Source: Pelodera strongyloides (lineage: Eukaryota; Nematoda; Chromadorea; Rhabditida; Rhabditidae). From it: a stretch of 64,000 bases of DNA. How positions within the stretch are numbered: position 1 is the stretch's first letter; each line of letters begins with the position of its first letter. The notes under the pieces are model-generated. The model made no database searches, was not told the DNA's origin, and saw nothing but the letters and a program-made list of their open reading frames with translations. The position numbers and the translations under genes were made by a program. Below are positions 49,501 to 58,518 of the stretch, one piece after another. The stretch covers positions 1 through 64,000 of the forward strand of contig JAANDG010000077.1 of NCBI GenBank assembly GCA_036852015.1. The letters are read 5' to 3'.

Positions 49501-52039
49501 GAAAAGCGTGAAAAGGCTGTCAAGTGCGCGGACGCGGATGTGTTTTGTTATATCATCACTCTTGCAGATCCTTTCCCACTGTGCCCAGTTGGTGCCGGAG
49601 ATGCGCGACGAGGACCTGCTGACTCTTCCCCCATGTACTCCACTATGTCTACTGCCAATCCTGCCAATGCGCCCCCTTCAATAAACCCATACGTGAGTGT
49701 TTTGAGTTGGAAATGGAGGGAGAGACGGTGAGAGGGAAGAGAGAGAGAGAGAGAGGAGAAATGTTTGCAAATGATTCTCTGGTATTTATATTAAAAATGC
49801 GCAATGCACTCTCTGTTCTCTCAGTAACTGGTAGACCTCTGGTTTATTGACTTGGAGTTTTTCGCAGGGTTTTATATTATTAATATTTTGAACAAGTACT
49901 TCCCACTATAAAGATCGTTGAGCTTTCAAGTACCATTTACCAATTTCCAGTACCACTTTGCATCCTAAATGATCCGTAGTAAATTGCATCCGGTAAGGGA
50001 AAATGCATAATTGTGTACCTTGCAGAACGTCCCATCACAACAAGTAGCGAATGCTGGTGCCGATTCCATCTTATTGTCGTCTGTATCGGAGCGGGCCACT
50101 ACGGCCCTCGCAGATCTCGGTAAGAATTTTCTTTTCTAATACGACAGTGTCCCGTTTTACCGTAAGCTGTCTTTTCTATGGGGGCGGGGTTTGGAGTTTG
50201 TATCTTATTGAAATATTTTTTTGAAAAATTGCATCTCCATGTGTTTGTACAGTGTTGTGTTTGTGTGTTTTTGTAGATTTTCCGTTCGATGACCCTGATC
50301 TCACAGGATTGGCCCCGTTCGTCCCACAAGAGGAGTTGAGACCCATGTGCACTGATCTGCCCAAGGTATAATTATGTTGATAATTGTTAATTGTGGGTAC
50401 GGTAGTTCATAAATTGGTATGGTAATGTACCATTTTTGTTGGAAGTGTACCATTGTGTACGCTAGACCAATTCATCTTCTCAATGTATACTGTACTCTGT
50501 TGTTTGCGGTTTGGGATAGCGTATGGGTACTGTACGGTCCTGAACCCTATGTGGTAAATTGGTACTTCAGGCTCGGGCACGCAGGGTTTAGTTTTCTGCC
50601 GATAACTTTTTGTACCTTCAATTTTTTCAAAACATACCCTGAATTGATGGGTTCAACCACGACCTTCTTGACGTTAATTACCTACCACCACCACCACGTA
50701 GATGTTCACTCGAATCATTCATGTTAATTATGCTAATTATCCGACCTCTCTATTCCAGGAGTTGCAAGCTCTATTTGCCGAGGTGCCCGATTGGACTCCA
50801 TCCGATTTTGCACCGGCCGCCTTTCGCGTGCCCGAAGATATGGAAAAGCAATTAGGTTGGTTTTAGGGGAGGGACTACAGTATTTTAGTGGAACTGTAGG
50901 TTACTGTATAGCGCAATCTCATAGGTTACTGTAAATTTAGCTGTTTCATAGGTTACTATATTTAAGTACGGTAGTTTTAGTTAGAACCTCTGCTGACAAT
51001 GTGTCAAAAAATTAAGCCAAATTTCAATTTCTTTTAAAATGCATAGATAACAGCAGAGCGTAGAGACATAACGGAGGATGCAGAACGTTCTGAACTTGGT
51101 TGGCATTCCCTTTAAACTTTATTTATTTATTTCAGCTGTTGACTGCGCAGCCATGAAGAATGGTCCATTTACTTATCAACCAGGGACTCCCCAGCCTTAT
51201 ATTCCACGTCACCCAGTTGAAATGAACATGGCACAACAAACGGCGAATGGATATGGAATGGGAGCAAATTGTGAGTATTTTGTAGATATTTGCGGGATAA
51301 ATGGCAAAGGGTGATACGTATAACGTAGAGCGGTTTGTAAACTGAGTGTTTACTTATTATTATTATTATTTTGCCATTTTCAAGACTTATTTCTCCTATT
51401 TATGCGTTACGAATGAGCGATGTTTACAAAGAGCCTAATAAAGTGGGCGCGCTCAGGTTCGTTTTCCTTTGCGGATGGTTGTTTGGGTTTAATCTTTATT
51501 TTTTTAATGAAATTATGAATGTTGTAGGTCGCGACGGTGGCTATTCGTCGGGTTATGAGTGGAGCGGAATGCCAACTAAACGAAATGGTTCTCTCCCCTC
51601 GACACCCGGAAACAATGCTTCGCAGGTAGTTTTTTTAGAGACGTATTTAATTTGGTTTATTTGTTAGTGTAGGTCTTACTAGGTAAACGCACAGTTTTGT
51701 GGGTTGGCCGTTGGATGGTTGCTCATTTTGAAAGTATTAATTGTTCAATAAACTATTTATATATATCTTTGGTTATGAGGGAAAAGATGACCAGTCGTTA
51801 TTCTTGACCGGAACAGGTAACGAACTAACTGATCTGAAACAAAAAAAAACGATGGCCTAGAGGTGGTAGGCTGTGACGCGTGCAACCGACGCGCAGAGGC
51901 GGAATGCAATTTCCTGATAATTGTTGGTCTAACTTTACCTATTTAGATGCCGTGCAATGGTCAGTCTTGGCCTGCTCAGAAGTTCCCCGTGTGTCCCCCG
52001 CCTACTCCCAGTGACAGACAGGAAATGCTGATTCTGTAA
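32908..52039 (+). CDS. hif-1: Hypoxia-inducible factor alpha subunit (bHLH-PAS)
   Basis: Exons in phase: 32908-32945, 40784-40871, 41188-41290, 41723-41877, 42161-42273, 42642-42717, 43149-43269, 44053-44159, 44357-44431, 44605-44695, 44878-44950, 45140-45273, 45830-45979, 46214-46660 (3' end uncertain), 47833-47913, 48132-48356, 48666-48766, 48855-48942, 49568-49692, 50026-50119, 50277-50365, 50759-50855, 51136-51270, 51528-51625, 51947-52039 (TAA). The start [13 protein letters not shown] runs into the basic region [18 protein letters not shown], as in C. elegans. The helix-loop-helix ([20 protein letters not shown]), PAS-A ([28 protein letters not shown]) and PAS-B ([41 protein letters not shown]) are clear. 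[18 protein letters not shown] and [14 protein letters not shown] are also shared with C. elegans. The protein is about 1000 residues with this model, against about 720 in C. elegans. It should pair with AHA-1/ARNT on hypoxia elements. Confidence 0.95.
34160..34275. repeat. (CT)n microsatellite in hif-1 intron 1
   Basis: Near-perfect CT repeats broken by TTTT and CCC. They produce spurious Ser/Leu and Arg/Glu frames on the two strands. A similar tract lies at 34636-34738, with GA repeats at 34838-34875. Confidence 0.9.
35138..35460 (+). mobile_element. tRNA-like repeat with tail (copy 2)
   Basis: It carries, in the opposite orientation to 29070-29475, the palindrome GAAGAGCCCTACGGGCTCTTC (35146-35166), GGGTTCGAATCTCGCC and GTATGCTCTTTCG, with scattered changes. 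The A-box half is more decayed than in copy 1. Confidence 0.6.
36668..36742 (+). other. Exon-like segment inside hif-1 intron 1
   Basis: Seventy-five bases run from a good acceptor (CGTTTTAG) to a donor-like CAG/GTTCTT. They read [20 protein letters not shown] and then VPFIQ without a stop. Its phase (0 in, 0 out) does not fit the phase-2 hif-1 intron, so it would not be a simple cassette exon. Confidence 0.25.
38891..39061. mobile_element. MITE-like palindrome, family C copy 1
   Basis: It is almost a perfect palindrome: TTAAAGCGTAATGCTAGCCT and its inverse at the right end, then GGAAAATTTGCATATG, CCTATGCTAATTTTGTACGA and inverses, around a small centre GTCCACGGC. Copies at 54457-54631, 61080-61252 and 63791-63990 are highly similar. 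Confidence 0.9.
40455..40527. repeat. (TA)n microsatellite
   Basis: A nearly pure TA run of about 70 bases in hif-1 intron 1. Its self-complementarity gives mirror frames on both strands. Confidence 0.95.
41524..41700. mobile_element. MITE-like hairpin element, family B copy 2
   Basis: TTTAAAGCGAAATACCGTCC and its inverse GGCTATTTCGCTTTAA bound the element. Its right end is only about 20 bases from the acceptor of hif-1 exon 4, so it fills much of intron 3. The centre includes AATTAGAATAGAAACTAGAC, shared with copy 3. Confidence 0.85.
42777..42968. mobile_element. MITE-like hairpin element, family B copy 3
   Basis: TTTAAAGCGAAATACCGGCC at the left and GGCCGGTATTTCGCTTTA at the right are perfect inverse copies. 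It lies in hif-1 intron 6, and with copy 2 it makes two family-B insertions within 1.5 kb. Confidence 0.9.
43864..44017. mobile_element. MITE-like hairpin element, family D copy 2
   Basis: TTAAAGTGACATAATAGCCG at the left and AGCGATTGTTATTATACCTC at the right are diverged family-D ends. The element ends about 35 bases before the acceptor of hif-1 exon 8. Confidence 0.7.
45682..45812. repeat. Minisatellite in hif-1 intron 12
   Basis: Four units of 36-38 bases begin CTACCG(T/C)ACTATATG at 45682, 45720, 45756 and 45792 and include TTATTGTTTGTTC. The T/C variant alternates T, C, T, C along the array. The array stops about 17 bases before the exon-13 acceptor. Confidence 0.9.
46214..47331 (+). 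other. hif-1: Long open exon region of hif-1, 3' end unresolved
   Basis: The frame entering from exon 13 stays open for about 370 codons. The first part ([36 protein letters not shown]) is acidic and fits HIF. From about 46500 it becomes very rich in Arg, Lys, Glu, Ser and Gln, with a tandem [16 protein letters not shown]. Three donors fit: ACA/GTAAGG (46497, phase 0, needing the weaker acceptor at 47834), TTGG/GTAGGA (46660, phase 1, matching the good acceptor at 47832) and GAG/GTTCGT (47214, phase 0). Alternative forms are possible. Confidence 0.6.
48429..48584. mobile_element. MITE-like hairpin element, family A copy 3
   Basis: Family-A ends (CCGTATTCGCCAACAC and GTGTTGGTGAATACGGCCTC) with a small internal duplication of the left arm (CGCCAACACATAG appears twice). 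It lies in hif-1 intron 16. Confidence 0.85.
49344..49405. repeat. 31-base exact tandem duplication
   Basis: Two copies of a unit starting CGAGTAGTTAGTCATCACG stand head to tail in hif-1 intron 18. A looser tandem duplication (GTGATTTAGACTAATTTGC) lies just upstream at 49136-49225. Both suggest recent slippage. Confidence 0.9.
50277..50365 (+). other. hif-1: hif-1 oxygen-dependent degradation exon (LxxLAP)
   Basis: The exon reads [20 protein letters not shown] and onward. LTGLAP (50300-50317) matches the LxxLAP prolyl-hydroxylation motif, and LAPFV is identical to the site hydroxylated by EGL-9 in C. elegans HIF-1 and then recognised by VHL-1. The target proline codon is CCG at 50315-50317. 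The surrounding acidic residues fit the degron consensus. Confidence 0.9.
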
Positions 52040-53054
52040 ACTGGCCTTTCTACCGTACTACGGCACTACAGCAGTTCATTTGATGTTTGTAGTTTGTATA
52101 GTATACCCTTGTTGGGCGGAGCATGTGTACTGTGTACCCTGATTTTATTGTGTATTGTTTATTTGATATGTGATGTTTGCCCATTGATGTATGGTTCTAG
52201 TCTAGTGGTGTATGGATGTGCGTTTATGTATTTTTATCGTTATCGATTGATTATATCATCATTGAAGCCCGGTTATGATGCATAAGATGTGAGGTTTAGT
52301 ACTTTTTTTATTCCTTAATTACCTTAAGATAATTAGCAAGAGCCTTTATCTTTACGGTATATTTTTGGTTTTCATGATTTTTACCCCCTAAAATGAGTTT
52401 TTTTCTAATCTTTATGTAGTTGATGATTTCCTTATCACTGCTTTTATTATTTTCGAATAGGTTAGTACAACTAAGCAAACTCTTGTTGTGATTATCGGGT
52501 ACTCTTTTTTTTGTTCATTAACGAAGATTTGTATGTATTAGTTTAGATTTCGATTACTGTTTTTATTTGATTTTACTTTTGAAAAGTGACATGTGCATGC
52601 CTGCCTCTAAGTCATTATCTTTGTATTATATAGTTTATTGGAGAGTTTATTTTTTTATTTCTTTCGTGTAATCTTTGTTTCTAAAGTTTTTTTATAACTA
52701 TATTTAGCGCCAGGGCTGAACTCTTTTTCGATGTAAAACTGCCGTTCGTAGTTCTGCTTAAAATAAGTTATCTTTATGATTACCAGCGCTATTAGACTAG
52801 ACTTTGCTCGGGTGTTGCACAGTTGCACTGTGAAACTGGAGTGCCAATGTGGAGCAAAGAGGTTGGCTCTCATGCAGCAAACTTTTGCGGTGCCATTGTG
52901 GGGCGGCACCGGAGCGGAGTTTCCTCAATGTATCAACAGTTTATGTGTGCCAGATGTCCCTTTTTGATCGGGTTTTTTTGTGTTTTCCATTTTTACCCGT
53001 TTTGTATTCGATTTTTATGTTTACCTATTTCTTATGGATTTGGTTTGTGATTAT

Positions 53055-53326
53055 GGGCGCGTTCGGGATTGATTTTCCGAAAGGAAACTCGGCCAAATCC
53101 TCGTTCGGGATGGACTTTTTGGAAACGTTCCAATGCTTGGAGAAAACAAAAAATACAGTATGAATTAGCATGGAAAATTTGAAAAATATGCGCGGGAAAC
53201 GTTTTTCCCAAGCTAATTCATACTGTATTTTTTGTTTTCTCCAAGCATTGGAACGTTTCCAAAAAGTCCATCCCGAACGAGGATTTGGCCGAGTTTCCTT
53301 TCGGAAAAACAATCCCGAACGCGCCC
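53055..53326. mobile_element. Near-perfect 272-base palindromic element, family F
   Basis: GGGCGCGTTCGGGATTGATT at the left and the inverse at the right continue as inverse arms over about 110 bases each (including AAAGTCCATCCCGAACGAGG), with a short loop. It is flanked by TAT on both sides (53052-53054 and 53327-53329), which fits a 3-base target duplication. It would make a very stable hairpin if transcribed. Confidence 0.9.
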
Positions 53327-54456
53327 TATAGCCTTGATTCGTAGTTTCGATTCGTTGCGTTGAATAATTACCTTTTTGAGACGATTCTACGTTTTGTTCG
53401 ATTTTTTTTCTTTTGTTATGTTTTGTTGTCAGGAAAGAGAGGAGATATAGTTATATTATTGTAGATTGTAGGAAAATAGTTTTATGAGTGTGATAATAAT
53501 AACAGTGACCGCGGTATAAGTTCTAAGCCCAGTTTTATGTCAGTTCTACGTTTTTGTTTTTGTTTCTTGCGGTCTCATACTATTTTTCTTGTTGTTTGAT
53601 TGTAAGTGGGAATTGAGAATGAATAGTTTTTTTTTGAGATAAATGTATTTTTTTTGAGTTGTTTACTGTATCTGTATAGCGCTGACGAGACTCGATATGT
53701 GCGCTGCGACACTGTGCCAGAATAACGCCAGGTATGCGCGAGCAGGGCAGCACAATAAAACCCATTTAATGTCAGGGTCTGATAAATTGACAATAAGTTG
53801 CGTCAAGTTCAGGGGGCACGTGCTTTTTTATCGGGCTTGTAAGACTGGTGCACCGTCACATACTTTGAGTCTGATGTGCGTACTGATGGTTTCAAACTGA
53901 CTAGCAATATATTTAAATATTTATTAGTATCATTATTATTTGATTAAACAGATATGACCAAATGTATGATGAAATGTAATGAATCAAGGCAGAGGACCCT
54001 GATTGTTTTTTGGATTTTTTAAACTTAAACTTGTAGCCGTAGTAATACGGTACTTATTGGACTGTTGTGCCCACTTAGGCACTGTAGTACTGTAGTTCCG
54101 GAGAGTGTACTTTGTAGTTTGGTTTAGCAGGGGCTGGCACGTTGAGCATCATGTACAGAGAGTAGACGAGCAGAGCGGATTGGGGAGCCGTTTGACGGAG
54201 GTACAAGGTTCAGGAGGGCTGAAAGAAAGAACGATGGTTAGACATCTAGGGGGAAACCCGGTGGCGCGCGCTAGGTTTGCGCGAAATGTGTGTTATTCTA
54301 GTTGGCGCACTTGTGGCACACTTTTGTGCCATAGGTGCGTCAACTGGACATCACATATTGGTTACTTTTACGTCAATACAAATCCCATCTTAATAGTTAA
54401 ATGCCCAAGTTGAGTCAAGTTCAGCGTAAGCGTTGCCCAACTAGGAGGAAAATGCT

Positions 54457-54631
54457 AGCGAAATGCTAGCCTCTTTTCTTTGGAAAATTTGCATATGATA
54501 AGCAAATCCTATGTATCCTATGCTAATTTTGTACGATTGCCGTGGACGATCGTACAAAATGAGCATAGGATACATAGGATTTGCTTATCATATGCAAATT
54601 TTCCAAAGCGGCTAGCAGCATTTCGATGTAA
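54457..54631. mobile_element. MITE-like palindrome, family C copy 2
   Basis: It has the same arms as the copy at 38891, with its centre in the opposite orientation (GCCGTGGAC). The ends have small extra duplications (ATGCTAGC twice at the left). Confidence 0.85.
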
Positions 54632-54642
54632 TCCTGAACTAG

Positions 54643-54846
54643 TAGCGCAGTAAACGCACCAGCTGTTCCCTGTCCCTTGTTCTTCCTACTGTAGTCAGAG
54701 GTCGACCGGTAGATTTGAGTGGGTTCCATTTGGTCCAGTTTCGACCAATCTTTTGTTTTGGCTTCTAGTTGTGCGGCGGATCGCCGCTGCGACGACGGAC
54801 GAGATTTGTCGACGACCGAAGAACGTGACGTATGTGATTGGATCAT
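54643..54846 (-). other. Possible minus-strand exon, unassigned
   Basis: Reading the - strand, a good acceptor (CCCCATTTCAG) is followed by an open frame with KSRPSSQRRSAAQLEAKTKD and WSKLDQMEPTQIYRSTSDY. A donor-like CTG/GTGCGT falls inside it. The composition looks coding, but no partner exons were found, and the frame runs on into the family-C element. It may be a gene relic. Confidence 0.3.
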
Positions 54847-55659
54847 CTGAAATGGGGATATCGATTGATTATTTGGTGACGTCATCATCAGTCCGGATTC
54901 GCATGGTGATTCGTAATCTTATATTTGGGAATATTCAAATTAACTCATGATGTGCGAATTACTAGGACATGGGAATCAGGACTTCAGTAATAAAATCAAA
55001 ACTACAGTGGGATATTAACTCAGCACAAGATACAGTAAACTGGAGAACAGGACGCGGGACAGTGCAAGGTGTAATCAAACTTTCACGATTTTAGTAGAAC
55101 CTTCGTAAGAGGATTCCGCGCGCAAGGTTGTGCCGGAATGTCGCCGCGCCAGCGGCCAATAACTTTTGGGGAAACACACACAGCAACACACACGCAGACG
55201 AGTGTGGGACGCAAAATCAAATCGGACACGTCAATCTTTTGTGCTAACTTAGATAATCGAAATAATAAGGATTGAATACTTGACACACTGTGGGTTGTGC
55301 AAGTTAAACTATATAGAAACCCTGCATTATTTACCATTCTGTTCGATTAATGAGTGGCGTTTCCTAGAAAAATGCCTTGTCGATATCATATTCACAAAAC
55401 TAAACATTTTCTAACGTATGTCAACAAAACATGTGACAAGCGGGGAGTGAAACTAAATACATGATAGACATAAATTCACTGGAAGAGCTATAACTAACAT
55501 TTTATAGACTTACAAAAGTTGATCAATCAGTTATTTACTTCAAAGGGTAGGCACGTGCCGAGCTTTTCAGACTCCCTGGTTTTTCTCCAATAAAGAATTC
55601 TTGCACGGACATCCCAAATGGAGAGACCCAACTTGCTGAATCAGTTATTTGTACTAGGT

Positions 55660-56680
55660 AGTAGAGCGTCCCTGCGCGATAAATGTCCAAAAATTTATCA
55701 CGATAAATGGGTCACGATCACAATAAATTGCGCGCGCACACTTTTTTATCGTGAAGACGATAACAAAAAGTGGGCGATAAAAAAAATTGCACGCTCGCCT
55801 ACCGTAAGACAGTGCGCGCATAAGGAGGCGGGGCCTTACACGATAAATTAAAATTGCGCGTGTAACAAAAAACGTATTACCGCAAAGTTTTGAAGCTTGC
55901 TGTGTAGCTCATCGGAAAGAGCTCATTAAACTTACTAACTGAGAACATTATCTTTGTTTTCCAACAGTTATTTTTGCCATTTTGGCTAACTGAAATATTT
56001 TTGGTGGAGCAAAACTGACAGCAAATTTATTCACTTGAAAGCAATGAGACAAGTTGCTAAAGGTATTTTTCAGCAGATGGAACAATGATTGTAACGAAAA
56101 GTTGAAAACTAGAAGTGTGGGTGCGTAATTTCAGGCGTTATTCCCCGTTGAATTTCGTCCCCTGGAAGACGGGGGTTTGCTTTCCAACCCCATTTTTAGA
56201 CGAAAAATGGTCTTTATAAAAAAGGAGCGTGCTCATTTCTTTCAGAACAAGAAAATGTCTTTCGAATGAAGTATACTACATGCCAATACAAAATTTTCCC
56301 GTTTCCGCTTTATTTCAGCCCTGACCTTATGAGCTCTTTTTCTGTCTAGTCCGCTGGAGATAGAGCATTGCTTACACGATAATTTTGGTTCGCGATAAGA
56401 TTTCACGATAAAACAGTTATCGTGCGTCAGGTTGCTGTTACACGAGAAGAGAAAATTTATCCCTTTCGTGGGCGCGGGCCAGACGATAACGCGCACACGA
56501 TAATTCTCATTATCGTGTATGAAGGGTCAGCGCGATAAGATAATTTTTTCTCTTCTCTCCAACTCGTCGCTTAGACGATAAGCGAAATTTTACTTATCTT
56601 ATCGCATTTTGAATTTATTAACGATAAGATAAGTACTTTTCTTATCGGCAAAATATTTATCGAGAATTAAGCGAAATTAT
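55660..56680. repeat. Clusters of CACGATAA / TTATCGTG motif
   Basis: Two dense groups (55667-55870 and 56370-56680) contain many copies of ACGATAA, TTATCGTG and GATAAG in both orientations, mixed with GCGCGC runs. Similar groups recur at 57975-58170 and 60290-60560. They look like degenerate ends of a repeat family. Confidence 0.6.
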
Positions 56681-56944
56681 AGGTAAGTAAAGGGACATGC
56701 CCCATTATCTTAGTTTTATTTTCGGCATATTCCCCCCTAAATGATGCGTTTATCACCGTAAAAGGACTGGAAGTTTATTTTTAAGCAAAACAATTTCTTC
56801 TTCTCTGATTGTGGAATTGCTAAAAAAAAGGGAAAAAACTTAGTACTCACCGTAAAACAAAAGATATGCTATGTTACATCAATAATGCAGGGAGGCGATT
56901 TGGATTAGTTAACAGCGTGAAAACGCAAAAAAATGCAACATTGC

Positions 56945-57010
56945 CTGGATTCGAACCCTGTCCTTCTTACTGTCAAGCAAGCCAGTACCTACTGCGCTAA
57001 ACATGCTTGA
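56945..57010 (-). repeat. tRNA-like repeat
   Basis: The - strand has TTAGCGCAGTAGGTACTGGC (A-box-like) and AGGGTTCGAATCCAGG (B-box-like). The anticodon loop has six bases instead of seven, so a working tRNA is unlikely. Confidence 0.5.
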
Positions 57011-57351
57011 AGACATATCGGCGGCTGCCGAGGAAATGGCACTGTCGCACTAGAACATAGAAACTTTCCCTAAAACCTACAGGCTAAGAAGAGCTTTCAA
57101 AAAAGTCTATTAACTAGTAAATAAAGTTGCTTTGTTGGCAGTTGAAATGGCGAATGTTGTATTTGAAAACAGTCGGTTGTTAGAAACAAATTAAAGTGAA
57201 CCAACTGTAACAAAGGAACGTTTTTCTACCTAAAAATAGTAGTAAATTAACATGTCTCATCATTTATAGACCACTTTTCGCACGCGCAAGGATACTACGA
57301 GCATTTTGCTTCACAAAAAACCATTGCAAAAAAATAAAACTTCCACAGGAA

Positions 57352-57424
57352 TCGAACCTGCGGATTTAAAACCGTCGGCAGATTGTCAGGCCAACGCTCT
57401 GCCTGCTGCGCTATAAGGTACTTC
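57352..57424 (-). repeat. tRNA-like repeat
   Basis: The - strand has TAGCGCAGCAGGCAGAGCGT and CAGGTTCGATTCCTG (a good T-arm), but the presumed acceptor arms do not pair. It is probably a SINE head or tRNA pseudogene and not an active tRNA. Confidence 0.5.
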
Positions 57425-57974
57425 CTCTGTCCACCGCTGTATTGCGCCTAATGGTTGCACCCCGCTCTTTGCCGAGTAACTCCACTCGTCTTGGTCGCTT
57501 CAAAAGCTGGCAGGAAAAAAAGTGAATTTGCTCATTTTCACGGATTTCGCTAAATTATATGTCAATCGATAGTGTTTTTGAAGCTGAGAAAGAATATGAT
57601 AGTAGTGCTGCTCGTAATTCTCAAACGGAGCAGTTATTACATATTAAAATGATTGGGCAAAATCTTCGAGGATTAGAGATAATAGGATGAAATTTTACAG
57701 TTCCGATGTCCTAGGGGTCTGAAAAGTAGCTTTTTCTTAACTCAAAGTTTACTCGTGCCCTAATTTGTCTATGTAACGTATATTAACTATTGTGGAAGCA
57801 CGCAAATGATTGCTACTTTCAATCCTCAGAAAATCTGAACGAAAAGTTTAATCTGTTATAAAACACTAAAAATGGAAAAGTAGCGAAGATTGAACTAGGT
57901 CTATTTATTCACTTTTCGCAGCTCTTTCCAATGAACGTTTAATAACACGTTGAAATTTGCAAGGGTTTAGCAGT

Positions 57975-58170
57975 AAATTGGTTACGATAACCAGGACTGC
58001 TTATCGTCAAGAAATTATTAGCTCTTCGCGCGAAATTTCTGTTCGCGCGAAGCGAAACCCAGCCACTTCGCGCGAAGAGGCGTCTTCTCCTTACACGATA
58101 AGAGGCAGTTCGCGCGCGCACTTCTCTCTTTCGTGACCCGCTTATCACGATAAAATTTTGACCACTTATC
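57975..58170. repeat. CACGATAA and TTCGCGCGAA motif cluster
   Basis: The palindrome TTCGCGCGAA, or close forms, occurs several times at 58025-58080, surrounded by TTATCGTC, CACGATAAGA and TTATCACGATAA. It resembles the clusters at 55660-56680 and 60290-60560. Confidence 0.6.
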
Positions 58171-58518
58171 GAGAATGCAAGGCTCTAGCTGGAGAGCATA
58201 TACCGTACAAGTCACGCGCGGGTCAGGGGGTCCGTGGCGGGACGCAACATTGTGCAAGTTTGCATTAATTGCGCATTATTTTTTATTATTTTTTATTTAA
58301 ATTTTTAATTTTCTTCTTTTAAATTGTTATGTTTGGTTGCATCCGTTGTTTTCTTGTCTAATTTGCCTTCTAGCTTCAAATTTACGTTCATACCGTCTAT
58401 CTCTTGGCTTTCTGGGTAATGATTTTTCCTTTTGGACGCAAGACGTGGTCTTATGACGTCTTTTTTTACTAGTGTTTATAATCCATTATTTTTGTGGGTT
58501 TCTTTAGATTTGCAAGGA

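Larger units (their letters stand above)
52040..58507. other. Intergenic region after hif-1 (6.5 kb), repeat-rich
   Basis: It starts with the presumed hif-1 3' UTR. It holds the 272-base palindrome at 53055-53326, the family-C palindrome at 54457-54631, a possible - strand exon near 54643-54846, CACGATAA motif clusters and two tRNA-like repeats. No complete gene could be built. Confidence 0.65.

Noticed and set aside
53025..53312. Mirror-image frames over 53025-53312
   Set aside because: They come from the palindromic element, which reads nearly the same on both strands.
54403..54421. CCCAAGTTGAGTCAAGTT, resembling the end of a spliced leader
   Set aside because: It matches only about ten bases of the SL1 type, lacks a following GT donor at the right place, and has no Sm site nearby.
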